Shown: piece by piece, positions 18,811 to 27,487 of the stretch
How positions within the stretch are numbered: position 1 is the stretch's first letter
Layout of the letters: every line of letters begins with the position of its first letter
Origin: JACMLX01 sp040384325
GTDB taxonomy: Bacteria > Gemmatimonadota > Gemmatimonadetes > Gemmatimonadales > Gemmatimonadaceae
Length of the DNA: 64,000 bases
Direction of reading: 5' to 3'
NCBI GenBank assembly: GCA_040384325.1
Contig: JAZKJL010000004.1
Span: 1-64,000 of the forward strand
Made by a program: the position numbers and the translations under genes
Notes under the pieces: generated by a model
What the model was told of the DNA's origin: nothing
Database searches by the model: none
Seen by the model: only the letters and a program-made list of their open reading frames with translations

Positions 18811-21485
18811 CGCACCGCCACCGCCGGCGCCTGTGACATGATGCGCTGGTATCGCGGCAGCGCGCGCAGCGGCGCCCACATCGGGTCGAGCGTCAGGTGG
18901 CCACGTGCCAGCAGGCCCGGCCCGGCGAGGATCGTCTCGAGCTCGTCGAAGGCGCGGTCGTAGTCGCCGTTAAGGACGTGCACGCGCGCGCGCAGTTCGC
19001 CGAAGTACGCGGCATTGGTGACGGACGGCTTCGATCGACCCAGCAACGCCATGCCGGCGCTGACCATCGGCCGCGCAGCCTCGGCACGGCCTGCCAGCGC
19101 CGCAGCGAACGCCTGTAGGAATCGCAGCTGTGCGTCCTCCGGAGAGGTGCGGATGTCTCCGTCGAATGAGCGCATCGCCTGCTCGGCGACGGCACGACTC
19201 TGCACCAGGTCTCCGCGCAGGCGATGGACCTGCGCGTGCACGAGGTGCATGGTGCTCGCATCGTCGTCGAATGCAGCCAGCGGCGCGCGCAACACACGCT
19301 GCCGCCCGGCCTCGTCGAGCACCCAGGCGTACTCGAGGTAGATCGACAGGTAGACGTCGACGTCCACCGGCTCGATGCGCGTGTACGCGTTCCGGATTAT
19401 GTCCTGCACGGACCGCAGGTTACCGAGCGAGGCTTCGACGCCCACCCGCGCCATGATCGATGACGGGGTCTCGACGCCGAGAGCCTCGACGCGCGTCTGC
19501 GCGCTTCTGGCGCTGGCGTACTGGCGATTCAGCCGATAGGCATCGGCCAGGAGAATCCACTGCCTGGCGTTGACGGGATCGAGTCGGGTCGCGGCTTCGA
19601 GCCACGGGATGCCCTCGACGAAGCGGCCCTGCTCGATCATGGCGCGGCCAAGCCGCAGGTTCAGAAATGCGTTGTTCGGCTCCAGCACCTGTGCCGCCCG
19701 CAGTTCCCGCTCGGCGCGCGCAAAGTCGCTTCTGATGGAGCCGTGATACGCACTCCATGCGATGTGTCCCGCCGCTTCACCCGGTGCACTGGCCTGCGCC
19801 CGTTCAGCCGCATAACGCACGGCGGCGGCGAGTTCCGGCACCGGCGCCGCGTTCGTGTACAGCGTGGCGCGTGTCAATGCCAGTCGCGACCACGCGTCGG
19901 CGAACTTCGGGTCGAGCGACACTGCGCGCTCGAGGCTCGCGATGCTTCGGCGCAATGACGCAGGCCGGTTGTCGGTGACGCCGGCGACCGCGCGCAGGTA
20001 CGCGTCGTACGCCTCGGCATTGGTCGTCGGCAGCGCCGCCAGTCGCGTCTTGGCACCGGTGCCGAGCGTGACCTGCAGCTGCGACGCGACCTCCTCGGCC
20101 ACGCGTCCCTGCATCGCCAGCACGTCGGTCAGCGGCTGGTCGAACGCCTGCTGCCAGCGCGTGGTGGCCGGGCCCTTGTCGGCCAGTTGCATCAGCTCCG
20201 GCCGCAGGTGCACCACGCTCTTGCCGTCCGTGCGCCGCTCCCAGCGAATGGTGCCGGTGAGCAGGTACCGCACGTCGAGTTCCTTGCCGATCTGGTCGGG
20301 CGCCTTGGTGGTACCCGCGTACTGCAGCGAACTGGCGCGCGCGATCACCTGCACACCGGGCACCTTGAGCAGCTTGGCGCGCAGCTCGTCGGCGATGCCG
20401 TCGGCGAAGTAGGCGTCGGCCGAGTCGCCGAGGTTCTGGAAGGGCAGCACTGCGATCCGGATGGGGCCCGAGTCGGGTGCGGCGGCGCTGGACTTCCGCG
20501 CGAAGACGAAGGCCGTCGCGGCCACGGCGACCAACGCCAGCGTCGCGCCGCCCAGGCGAAGGGCGCGCAGGCGGGATTTCGGCACGACTGCGGCGCGTGC
20601 ACGTGACATCGTGTTGAACTGCGGTGGCGTGGTGAGCGACGGCGCCACCGCCTGCGCGAACCCGGAAATGGTCGGGAAGCGATCGAACGACTTCAGCTCG
20701 AGGCCACGCTGCACGGCCGTGTCCACATCCGGCGGCACGTCGGCACGGGTCTGGCGCACGGGCACGACCGCGGTCGTGAATCGTGCGGCGATCAGCGCGG
20801 CGGCATTCGAGCCGGTGAACGGCGGTGCGCCGGTGAGCATCTCGTACAGCACCGCTGCCAGCGCGTACTGGTCCACCCGTTCATCGAGCACGCTCTCGCC
20901 GGTGGCCTGCTCCGGCGCCATGTAGGTGGGTGTGCCGATGGCGAGGCCGGTCTGGGTCAGTCCACCCGAGATGCCGGTGTCAAAGGCACTGTCGCCCACG
21001 GCGCGCGCGATCCCGAAGTCGGCCACCAGGGTCGAGCCATCCTCGGTGAGGAGGATGTTCTCCGGCTTGATGTCGCGATGGATCACACCCTGCTTGTGTG
21101 CATAGGCCAGCGCCTGCGCCGCCTCGCGGGTGATCAGGAGCGCCTTCTCGAGCGGCAGCGTGCCTTCCCGTCGGAGGAGGTCACGCAGCGACTCACCCCG
21201 CACGTACGGCATCGTGAACCAGAGCCGCCCGTCCGACTCTCCGGAGTCGAAGACGCTGAGGATGTGGGGGTGCTGGAGCCGGGCCGCGATCCGGATCTCG
21301 CGCTTGAAGCGTTCCGGGCCAAGCGTGGCGGCAAGGTCGTCGTGCAGCACCTTGAGGGCCACGGCGCGATCGTGCTTGTGGTCCTGGGCTTCGTAGACGG
21401 TGGCCATGCCGCCGGTTCCGATGACCGAGACGATGCGGTATCGGTCGTCGAGTGCGGCGGCGAGGCCGGCTGGGGCGAGCGTCAT
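18807..21485 (-). CDS. Membrane Ser/Thr protein kinase with TolB-like and TPR C-terminal region
   Basis: 892 aa from ATG 21485; the open frame to 21587 adds only Arg/Ser-rich residues. The PknB-like kinase domain has VIGTGGMATVYEA at about 21-33, K45 (VALKVL), D138 in HRDIKPEN and D156 in DFG, so it appears active. A predicted membrane helix at about 343-364 is followed by a TolB/FlgO-type segment (IRIAVLPFQNLGDSADAYFADG ... LDVRYLLTGTI) and TPR-like helical repeats. This domain order is common in adenylate-cyclase/kinase families with TolB_N modules. It is the first gene of a two-gene operon with the MaoC-like gene. No substrate can be inferred. Confidence 0.9.
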   Translation of the reverse strand: MTLAPAGLAAALDDRYRIVSVIGTGGMATVYEAQDHKHDRAVALKVLHDDLAATLGPERFKREIRIAARLQHPHILSVFDSGESDGRLWFTMPYVRGESLRDLLRREGTLPLEKALLITREAAQALAYAHKQGVIHRDIKPENILLTEDGSTLVADFGIARAVGDSAFDTGISGGLTQTGLAIGTPTYMAPEQATGESVLDERVDQYALAAVLYEMLTGAPPFTGSNAAALIAARFTTAVVPVRQTRADVPPDVDTAVQRGLELKSFDRFPTISGFAQAVAPSLTTPPQFNTMSRARAAVVPKSRLRALRLGGATLALVAVAATAFVFARKSSAAAPDSGPIRIAVLPFQNLGDSADAYFADGIADELRAKLLKVPGVQVIARASSLQYAGTTKAPDQIGKELDVRYLLTGTIRWERRTDGKSVVHLRPELMQLADKGPATTRWQQAFDQPLTDVLAMQGRVAEEVASQLQVTLGTGAKTRLAALPTTNAEAYDAYLRAVAGVTDNRPASLRRSIASLERAVSLDPKFADAWSRLALTRATLYTNAAPVPELAAAVRYAAERAQASAPGEAAGHIAWSAYHGSIRSDFARAERELRAAQVLEPNNAFLNLRLGRAMIEQGRFVEGIPWLEAATRLDPVNARQWILLADAYRLNRQYASARSAQTRVEALGVETPSSIMARVGVEASLGNLRSVQDIIRNAYTRIEPVDVDVYLSIYLEYAWVLDEAGRQRVLRAPLAAFDDDASTMHLVHAQVHRLRGDLVQSRAVAEQAMRSFDGDIRTSPEDAQLRFLQAFAAALAGRAEAARPMVSAGMALLGRSKPSVTNAAYFGELRARVHVLNGDYDRAFDELETILAGPGLLARGHLTLDPMWAPLRALPRYQRIMSQAPAVAVR

Positions 21486-21869
21486 GAAGGGATGTCCACG
21501 GAGTTTGGAACCGGCACGTGCGCCTCGGAGCGAGCGGGAAGACGGTCTCTGCGCGCGGGGCACGCGCGCGCGGGAGCATCCTGCCACCTCTGGCGACTCG
21601 GCGCATCCTCAATGTTCGCAGCCCTGTGACGGTATTTTGCACGACGCTGCAACTCGTTGTGCTGTAGCGAGTTGTGGCAACTCACATTGCCCGCGGCCGC
21701 CGCATGGCGCTGTCGCGTCGGCCGCCCTCCGGCGCGACCCGACCGTGCCGCGTGCCGCACGACAGGCGTTCGGCTGCGGCTTCGGCCGCGGCGGTCGCCG
21801 GCGATAGTGCGGCTGATCGCGGTGGGATATGATGCCTCCTCGCGACGGCTGTCCCATTCCCTGCCTGCC
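21486..21869. other. Divergent intergenic region with overlapping inverted repeats
   Basis: 384 bp between the kinase (minus strand) and the M1 peptidase (plus strand). It contains three copies of one 6-7-mer in alternating orientation: CAACTCG (21650-21656), CGAGTTG (21668-21674) and CAACTC (21678-21683). The middle copy can therefore pair with either neighbour. A TATGAT box lies at 21828-21833, without a recognisable -35. I see no other gene here. Confidence 0.5.
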
Positions 21870-24005
21870 ATGCTGCTTCCCTCCCGACCGACGCGGCGCC
21901 TGTTCCCGCCGGCCTCATTCACCGGCACGACAGGCGCGCTGGCAGTCATCCCGCCGTCGCCGCGCCGTGCGGCCGCCGCGGGATCGAGACAGCGGCTGGT
22001 CGCCGGGCTGCTGCTGGCCGTCACGAGCGCGTCGCCGCTGCTGGCGCAGGATCGCACCGCCTGGCCGGAACGTGCCGTTCGCCGCGACATCCCGATGACC
22101 AACGCGATCGTCCGCGCGCACGCCGCCGGCACCCGGGACTCGTCCGGCCGTCCGGGTCCGAAGTACTGGCAGCTGCGCACCGACTACGTGATCCGCGCAC
22201 GCCTGGACGTGCCGGCGCAGCGCCTGAGCGGCGTCGCGACGATCACGCTGCACAACGACAGCCCGGACTCGCTGCGCCAGATCGCGCTGCGCCTGGACCC
22301 GAATCACTTCATCGGCAGCAACCCGCGCGCCCTGCCGTGGGTGCCGTCTCAGCTCACCGATGGCATGGTGATCAATGGCATGCGCATCGACGGCACCGCG
22401 GTGAAGTTCGATGCGCCGCGTCCGGCGAATGGGCGGCCCCCTGCGCCGATGGTGCTCAACCTCCGTTCCACCCTCGCGCAGGTGCTGCTGGCGACACCGA
22501 TCGCGCCTCGCACCACCGCCACCCTCGACATCGAGTGGAACCACGCGTTGCCGGGCGGCCCCGGCTCGGGGCACCGGATGACGCAACGGTGGGCCGACTC
22601 GCTGTTCCAGCCCACGCAGTGGTTCCCGCGTGTGGCCGTCTATGACGACCTGCGCGGATGGGATCCGGAGCCGTACCTCGGTCCATCGGAGTTCTACAAC
22701 AACTTCGGCCGCTACGACGTGAAGCTCGACGTGCCCGCAGGCTGGATCGTGAGTGGCACCGGCGTGCTGCAGAATCCCGAGCAGGTGCTGACGTCCACCG
22801 CGCGCGCACGGCTGGCGCGGGTCCTGGAGAGCGACAGCATCGTCACCGTCGTCGGCGCCGATGAAATCGGCCCCGGGCGTGCCACCGCTGCCGGTGATCG
22901 ACTGGTCTGGCACTTCGTCGCCGACAGCGTGAACGACTTCGCCTGGGCGACCGCGCGCAAGTTCGTCTGGCAGGCGACGCGTGCCACCATCCCCGGCAAG
23001 GGCGCCGTCCCGGTGCATCAATACTTCCTGCCAGGAAACGCGGGGCTCTTCGAGAAGGCGCTCGGCCTCTCGCGCCACGCCCTCGAGTTCTACTCGGCGC
23101 TCTGGTTTCCCTACCAGTTCCCGCAGCTCACGCTGCAGGACGGACCCAGTGCCGGCATGGAATACCCGATGGTGATCAACTCGAACTCCGGTGCCGCCGA
23201 TCACGAGACGGGACATCAGTGGTGGCCGATGGTCGTCAGCAACAACGAGACCTGGTACGGCTGGATGGACGAGGGATTCAACCAGTACATGAACATCCTT
23301 TCCGCCGCCGACAACGCGAAGCGTCCCGCGTCGCTGGATCGGTTGGGACAGTCGTATGGCGCGATCAGTGGCAGCGAAGCCGAGCCGCCGATGATGTGGA
23401 ATGCCAATCATGCCGGTCCCTCGTACGGCTTCACCACCTACCAGAAGACGCCGTTGATGCTCTCGATGCTGGGCGGCGTGGTGGGTGACAGCGCCGTGCA
23501 GCGTGCGCATCGCGAGTGGGGCATGGCCTGGCTGTACAAGCACCCCTCGCCGTGGGACTACATGTTCTTCATGAACAAGGCGCTGGGACGGGACCTGGAC
23601 TGGTTCTGGCATTCGTGGCTGTTCACCACCGATCGCGTCGACGGCTCCATCACTGGCCAGCGCACACAGGGATCACGCACGGTGGTCACGGTGCGGCAGG
23701 ACGGGCAGATGCCGTCACCGGTGGTGCTGCGCGTCCGCTTCGCCCCCGGTGGCCCGGCGATCAAGCCGATGCGCAATGCGGTGATGCAGGACAGTGTGAC
23801 GGCGGTGGTGAGCTGGCCGGTTGACGTCTGGTTCGCGGGGAAGCGGACATTCGACGCGGTGCTCGATTTCGGGAAGCGTCCGATCGAGCAGGTGCTCTTC
23901 GATCCCGGCTGCCGCTTCCCTGACCGGGATCCATCCGACAACGTGTGGCCGCGTGCAGCGGCCACCGCTCCTGCCACCGCGCCGGCTTCGCTCTGCGCGC
24001 GTTGA
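21870..24005 (+). CDS. M1-family zinc metallopeptidase, probably exported
   Basis: Aminopeptidase-type gluzincin, 711 aa from ATG 21870. The zinc site HETGH (H445, E446, H449) is followed 18 residues later by E468 in NETWYGWMDEGFNQY, the HEXXH-X18-E pattern of family M1. The substrate-binding GxMEN loop appears as SAGMEYPM. A hydrophobic stretch ending SASPLLAQD at about residue 53-55 looks like a signal peptide, but with an unusually long N-region, so the true start may be downstream at an unrecognised codon. The open frame extends to 21657 without conserved character. Probably a secreted or periplasmic peptidase in peptide scavenging. It lies 41 nt upstream of the amidohydrolase, possibly in one operon. 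Confidence 0.88.
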   Translation: MLLPSRPTRRLFPPASFTGTTGALAVIPPSPRRAAAAGSRQRLVAGLLLAVTSASPLLAQDRTAWPERAVRRDIPMTNAIVRAHAAGTRDSSGRPGPKYWQLRTDYVIRARLDVPAQRLSGVATITLHNDSPDSLRQIALRLDPNHFIGSNPRALPWVPSQLTDGMVINGMRIDGTAVKFDAPRPANGRPPAPMVLNLRSTLAQVLLATPIAPRTTATLDIEWNHALPGGPGSGHRMTQRWADSLFQPTQWFPRVAVYDDLRGWDPEPYLGPSEFYNNFGRYDVKLDVPAGWIVSGTGVLQNPEQVLTSTARARLARVLESDSIVTVVGADEIGPGRATAAGDRLVWHFVADSVNDFAWATARKFVWQATRATIPGKGAVPVHQYFLPGNAGLFEKALGLSRHALEFYSALWFPYQFPQLTLQDGPSAGMEYPMVINSNSGAADHETGHQWWPMVVSNNETWYGWMDEGFNQYMNILSAADNAKRPASLDRLGQSYGAISGSEAEPPMMWNANHAGPSYGFTTYQKTPLMLSMLGGVVGDSAVQRAHREWGMAWLYKHPSPWDYMFFMNKALGRDLDWFWHSWLFTTDRVDGSITGQRTQGSRTVVTVRQDGQMPSPVVLRVRFAPGGPAIKPMRNAVMQDSVTAVVSWPVDVWFAGKRTFDAVLDFGKRPIEQVLFDPGCRFPDRDPSDNVWPRAAATAPATAPASLCAR

Positions 24006-24046
24006 CGCGCGCCGTCGTTCCCCGAACTTTCACGAACCCGCTTTCA

Positions 24047-25378
24047 ATGATGTCCAGCAAGACGTTCTCACGCCTCGTGCTCGCCTGTTCGCTGGCACCG
24101 ATGCTCGCTGCCGCGCAGGCCCCGGCACCATCCGCGAACGCACCGGCGTATCTGTTGCGACCCGCCCGCGTGTTCGACGGCACCGGCGCCGCACCCGTGA
24201 CCGGCGCCGTGGTGCTGGTGCAGAACGGGCGCATCACTGCCGTCGGTGCAGCGGGCAGCGTGAACGCCCCATCGGGGGCGATCACCGTCGACCTGCCCGG
24301 CATGACGTTGATGCCCGGCATGATCGACCTGCATTCGCACGTGCTGCTGCATCCATACAACGAGACCAGCTGGAACGACCAGGTGCTGAAGGAGTCGCTC
24401 GGGCTGCGCGTGGCGCGGGCCACGGTGCACATGCAGCGCACGTTGCGCGCGGGCTTCACCACGTTGCGCGATCTCGGCACCGAAGGCGCTGCCGACACCG
24501 ACGTGGGTCTCAAGCGCGCCGCAGAGCAGGGGATCATCGATGGCCCGCGCCTCATCGTCACCACACGCGCCATCGTGATGCGCGGCAGCTACGGGCCGAG
24601 CGGATTCGCGCCCGAAGTGGACGTGCCGCAGGGTGCAGAGGAAGCCGCCGGCCCCGAGGAACTCGCGCGCGTGGTGCGCGACCAGATCCGCCACGGTGCC
24701 GACTGGATCAAGATCTACGCCGACTATCGATGGGGTGCGAACGGCTCGGCACGACCGGCGTTCACACAATCGGAACTGGCGCTGGTGGTGGAGATCGCCG
24801 AGTCGAGCGGTCGACATGTGGTTGCCCACGCGACAACACCGGAAGGCATGCGGCGCGCGATCCTCGCCGGCGTGAAGACCATCGACCACGGCGATGACGG
24901 CACACCGGAAGTGTTTCGCCTGATGAAGGAGCGCGGCGTGGTGCTGGTGCCGACCGTCGCCGCCGGCGACGCGGTGCTGCAATACGGCGGATGGAAGAAG
25001 GGCAGCGATCCGGAGCCCGCGCGCATCGCGTCCAAGCGGGCGAGCGTCAAGGCCGCGATGGCAGCCGGCGTGACGATCGCCAACGGCAGTGACGTCGGCG
25101 TGTTCTCGCACGGCACCAACGGACGGGAACTGGTGCTGATGGTGGACTACGGCATGACGCCCACGCAGGCGCTGGTGTCCGCCACCGGCACCGCCGCCAA
25201 GGTGCTCGATCTCGGCGACCGCCTCGGCACCATCGCCCCCGGCCTGCTGGCCGACATGGTGGCGGTGGAGGGCGACCCGACCCGCGACATCACGGCCGTG
25301 GAGCGGGTGCGATACGTGATGAAGGACGGGCGCCCCGTCGCCGGTGTGCCGGCCACGGTGCCGGCGCGGTCGCCCTGA
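24047..25378 (+). CDS. Exported metal-dependent amidohydrolase (imidazolonepropionase/prolidase-like)
   Basis: 443 aa from ATG 24047 (a second ATG follows directly). The signal peptide is MMSSKTFSRLVLACSLAPMLAAAQA. The metal site HxH is in MIDLHSH (H96, H98). Later come the candidate bridging lysine in DWIKIYADY, histidines in HVVAHATT and TIDHG, and the aspartate in ANGSDVG; together these define the amidohydrolase superfamily. Family members with this layout hydrolyse dipeptides or cyclic amides. The location after an M1 peptidase fits extracytoplasmic peptide degradation. The substrate is inferred only by family. Confidence 0.85.
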   Translation: MMSSKTFSRLVLACSLAPMLAAAQAPAPSANAPAYLLRPARVFDGTGAAPVTGAVVLVQNGRITAVGAAGSVNAPSGAITVDLPGMTLMPGMIDLHSHVLLHPYNETSWNDQVLKESLGLRVARATVHMQRTLRAGFTTLRDLGTEGAADTDVGLKRAAEQGIIDGPRLIVTTRAIVMRGSYGPSGFAPEVDVPQGAEEAAGPEELARVVRDQIRHGADWIKIYADYRWGANGSARPAFTQSELALVVEIAESSGRHVVAHATTPEGMRRAILAGVKTIDHGDDGTPEVFRLMKERGVVLVPTVAAGDAVLQYGGWKKGSDPEPARIASKRASVKAAMAAGVTIANGSDVGVFSHGTNGRELVLMVDYGMTPTQALVSATGTAAKVLDLGDRLGTIAPGLLADMVAVEGDPTRDITAVERVRYVMKDGRPVAGVPATVPARSP

Positions 25379-25458
25379 TGCGCTGCATCGATCGAGTCGC
25401 GACGAGCCTGTGACGCTCCTGGCGGCGAGGCCGCTGCCGAGTCGGGCGGCGTGGCACG

Positions 25459-25478
25459 CGATTTGAGTTTCCAAATCG
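25459..25478. promoter_or_regulatory. Inverted repeat upstream of the RiPP operon (possible operator)
   Basis: CGATTTG (25459-25465) and CAAATCG (25472-25478) are a perfect 7-bp dyad around AGTTTC, with looser outer symmetry (CACG ... CGTG). It is AT-rich in a very GC-rich neighbourhood and lies 23 nt before the first gene of the operon. It could be a regulator binding site or part of the promoter. Confidence 0.4.
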
Positions 25479-25501
25479 TGGCGTGATGCGTCCTGCGTCC
25501 G

Positions 25502-25810
25502 ATGCCGAACCCTGAGATTGCCGTGATGCTGCTGCCGGTACCGCACCCTGACGTGATCGCCCGCACGCTGCCGGATGGCTGCGTGCTGTTCCACCCGCTC
25601 ACGGAGGTGTACTTCGGCCTCAACGAGACCGGCACCGTGATCTGGACTGCGCTGATGAACGGTGCCGCGTCCGAGGAGGCGCTGGTGGCGGCGGTGGTGG
25701 CGCAGTGGCCCGACGCCCCCGCCATCGACGTCTATTGTCACGTGCGCGAACTGCTCGCCGACCTGAGCGTGGAAGGTCTGGTGGTGGATACCGTCGCCTC
25801 CGCGGGGTGA
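25502..25810 (+). CDS. PqqD-family RiPP recognition element (lasso B1-like)
   Basis: 102 aa, the size of stand-alone PqqD/RRE proteins. It shows the family pattern: GCVLFHPLTEVYFGLNETGT (the b-strand pair that grips the leader peptide), then IWTALMNGAASEEALVAAV and a C-terminal helical segment VRELLADLSVEGLV. In lasso-peptide systems this protein binds the precursor leader and delivers it to the B2 protease. It is the first gene of a tight operon; its stop overlaps the B2 start (GTGA). No Shine-Dalgarno is evident before the ATG, but a 7-bp inverted repeat lies 23 nt upstream. Confidence 0.88.
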   Translation: MPNPEIAVMLLPVPHPDVIARTLPDGCVLFHPLTEVYFGLNETGTVIWTALMNGAASEEALVAAVVAQWPDAPAIDVYCHVRELLADLSVEGLVVDTVASAG

Positions 25811-26244
25811 TTGGCCGCCTCGCCCGCAAGGCGCGAGCGGCGGCCGACGTGCTTCAGGCCGCCATCGCCGTACGACGTGCCCGCCATTCGGTCGCACGCA
25901 CGCCACTCGGCTCGCTGGTCCAGTCCAACGCATCGCCGACACCTCCCGCCGACGCGCCCAGCCTGTCTCCGCAGGCCGCGAATCTGGGCCGACGCTGGGG
26001 TGTGGCAGTGGACCGGGCGCTTAGGGTCGTCCCCGGCGACCGGGGATGCCTGGTCCGGGCCAGCGCGTTGCGCGACCTGCTCGCCGCCGGCGGCCTGCCG
26101 CGAGCCGAGGTCCGGATCGGCGTGCGGCGCGGCGCCGCGGGATTCGAGGCGCATGCCTGGGTGGAGCAGGACGGCACACCAATTGCTGAGCCTGATACTC
26201 TGCGAGGGGCGTTCGCCTCGCTGGACGGTGTGACCCTGCGGTAG
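25807..26244 (+). CDS. Lasso-peptide B2-like transglutaminase-fold leader peptidase
   Basis: 145 aa from the GTG at 25807, which overlaps the B1 stop by 4 nt; a longer open frame to 25705 would overlap B1 by about 100 nt. The C-terminal half matches the lasso B2 (Transglut_core3) signature: catalytic C81 in DRGCLVRASALRDLL, then GFEAHAWVEQDG with H116 and D122. The family removes the leader from the RiPP precursor. The N-terminal ~60 residues are Ala/Arg- then Pro-rich and weakly conserved. It sits directly upstream of the precursor gene. Confidence 0.87.
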   Translation: MIGRLARKARAAADVLQAAIAVRRARHSVARTPLGSLVQSNASPTPPADAPSLSPQAANLGRRWGVAVDRALRVVPGDRGCLVRASALRDLLAAGGLPRAEVRIGVRRGAAGFEAHAWVEQDGTPIAEPDTLRGAFASLDGVTLR

Positions 26245-26337
26245 TTGTGGCGTCAGGGAGTAGGCGTGCTGCGACAGAGGGCTTGTCTCTGTGGCGCGCG
26301 TCCGACACTTTCTCGTGGACCACTGTGAGGAACTTCC

Positions 26338-26502
26338 ATGTATGAACGTCCGCGCCTCGAGCGCTACGGCACATTTCGCGAGTTGACGCAGGTTTCGCTG
26401 AACCTCGGCGCCTTCGCCCTCAACGCGAATGTGGTCAATGGTACGGTGGCGTCGTGTGATTGCATTCCGGGCGAGCCACCGCCGGGTGGCGCACGTTCCT
26501 GA
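26338..26502 (+). CDS. Lasso-type RiPP precursor peptide (54 aa)
   Basis: A small ORF with a good ribosome site (TGAGG at 26326-26330, 7 nt before the ATG). Residues 2-17 read YERPRLERYGTFRELT, an exact match to the lasso leader pattern YxxPxLxxxG.....T that B1 proteins recognise. The remainder is Asn/Ala-rich and then contains a CDC motif (C40, D41, C42), G45-E46, a PPP turn and the C-terminus GGARS. The only acidic residues after the leader motif are D41 and E46. Hypothetical rings would be G35-D41 (7 residues), A38-E46 (9), S39-E46 (8) or C40-E46 (7). No Gly directly follows the Thr as in canonical precursors. The C-terminal Ser54 is a plausible phosphorylation site for the kinase 4 nt downstream. 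Confidence 0.85.
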   Translation: MYERPRLERYGTFRELTQVSLNLGAFALNANVVNGTVASCDCIPGEPPPGGARS

Positions 26503-26506
26503 AGTG

Positions 26507-27487
26507 ATGTCGCCCGCTCCAGTTGCGCACGATGCGCCGGGGCGGGTTCGCATTTTCGGCGGGATGCTGCACACCGACCGCCCGTTGCCTGGCCTGCCTG
26601 TCGCCCCCATCGCGGGCGACGGGCAGTTTCCATTCTGGACCCTCCGCACCGTCGACACCGAGGGCGCGCCGCGTCACTCCGAGGGCGCCACGCCGTTCGG
26701 CCAGCAGCCCTATTCCAGCGGCCCGGTCGCCTCGCTTGCCGAGGGTGTCGCTGGTCCGGAGATCGTGGTCTCGGACACCGGCCGCTTCAGCATCGACGTG
26801 GCGAGCCGCACCATCGTGCATCAGGCGCCACCCGGCGTCGATCGCGCCGCGGTCGCGCTCGACCTGATCGGTGTGGTGCTGCCGTTCGTCTTCCACCTCG
26901 ATGGCGCGTGGTGCATGCACGCCAGCGCGGTGCAGACCGAGGCGGGTGTGATCGCCTTCGTCGCCACGCGCGGCACCGGCAAGTCGACGCTGGCTGCGGC
27001 CTGCCTGCAATCCGGCGATGCGCTGGTGGCCGACGACGTGCTGGTGCTGCGTGAGCGGGCCGGCCTGGTGACGGTGACGCCGTCGGGTGTGCCGCTCCGG
27101 CTGCGTGTCGAGACCGCGCAGGCGGTCGGCGCCGAACGTGGTGCGATGGATGGATGGGGCAAGGTTCGCGTGGAGGGCGCGCTGTCGCAGCGCGAGATGC
27201 CATTGCATGCGATCTACCTGCTCAGCGCCGCCAGTGCCGATGCGACGGTGGAACGAGTGCCGCGCAGCACACGCGCTGCGGCGCTGGCGTTGCTCAGTCA
27301 TGGGAAGATCGCGGAGTTGCTCGGCACGGCGGGTGCCGGTGATGCGCTGGCGAGGTGCGTGACGCTGGCCGGCACGACTCCCGTCTACGACCTCGCGGTG
27401 CCGCGTGACCTGGCGCGGCTGCCCGCGGTGGTGCAGGCCCTGCATGCGTGGTGTGCGGAGACGGCGTCGGCGCGCGTTTCGACATGA
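26507..27487 (+). CDS. HPr-kinase-like RiPP tailoring kinase
   Basis: 326 aa from ATG 26507, 4 nt after the precursor stop, so probably translationally coupled. The core resembles the C-terminal domain of HPr kinase: HASAV (about 138-142), the P-loop ATRGTGKST (153-161) and the LVADDVLVL acidic pair (D176, D177). Relatives in paeninodin-type lasso clusters phosphorylate the C-terminal serine side chain of the precursor, and the peptide here ends in Ser. No PTS genes are nearby, which argues against a role in carbon catabolite control. The N-terminal 100 residues have no recognised domain. The stop overlaps the ABC ATPase start (ATGA). Confidence 0.83.
   Translation: MSPAPVAHDAPGRVRIFGGMLHTDRPLPGLPVAPIAGDGQFPFWTLRTVDTEGAPRHSEGATPFGQQPYSSGPVASLAEGVAGPEIVVSDTGRFSIDVASRTIVHQAPPGVDRAAVALDLIGVVLPFVFHLDGAWCMHASAVQTEAGVIAFVATRGTGKSTLAAACLQSGDALVADDVLVLRERAGLVTVTPSGVPLRLRVETAQAVGAERGAMDGWGKVRVEGALSQREMPLHAIYLLSAASADATVERVPRSTRAAALALLSHGKIAELLGTAGAGDALARCVTLAGTTPVYDLAVPRDLARLPAVVQALHAWCAETASARVST

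Noticed and set aside
26507..27487. Genuine HPr kinase/phosphorylase for carbon catabolite control
   Set aside because: No PTS or ptsH gene is near, and the position directly after a RiPP precursor ending in Ser fits a tailoring kinase.
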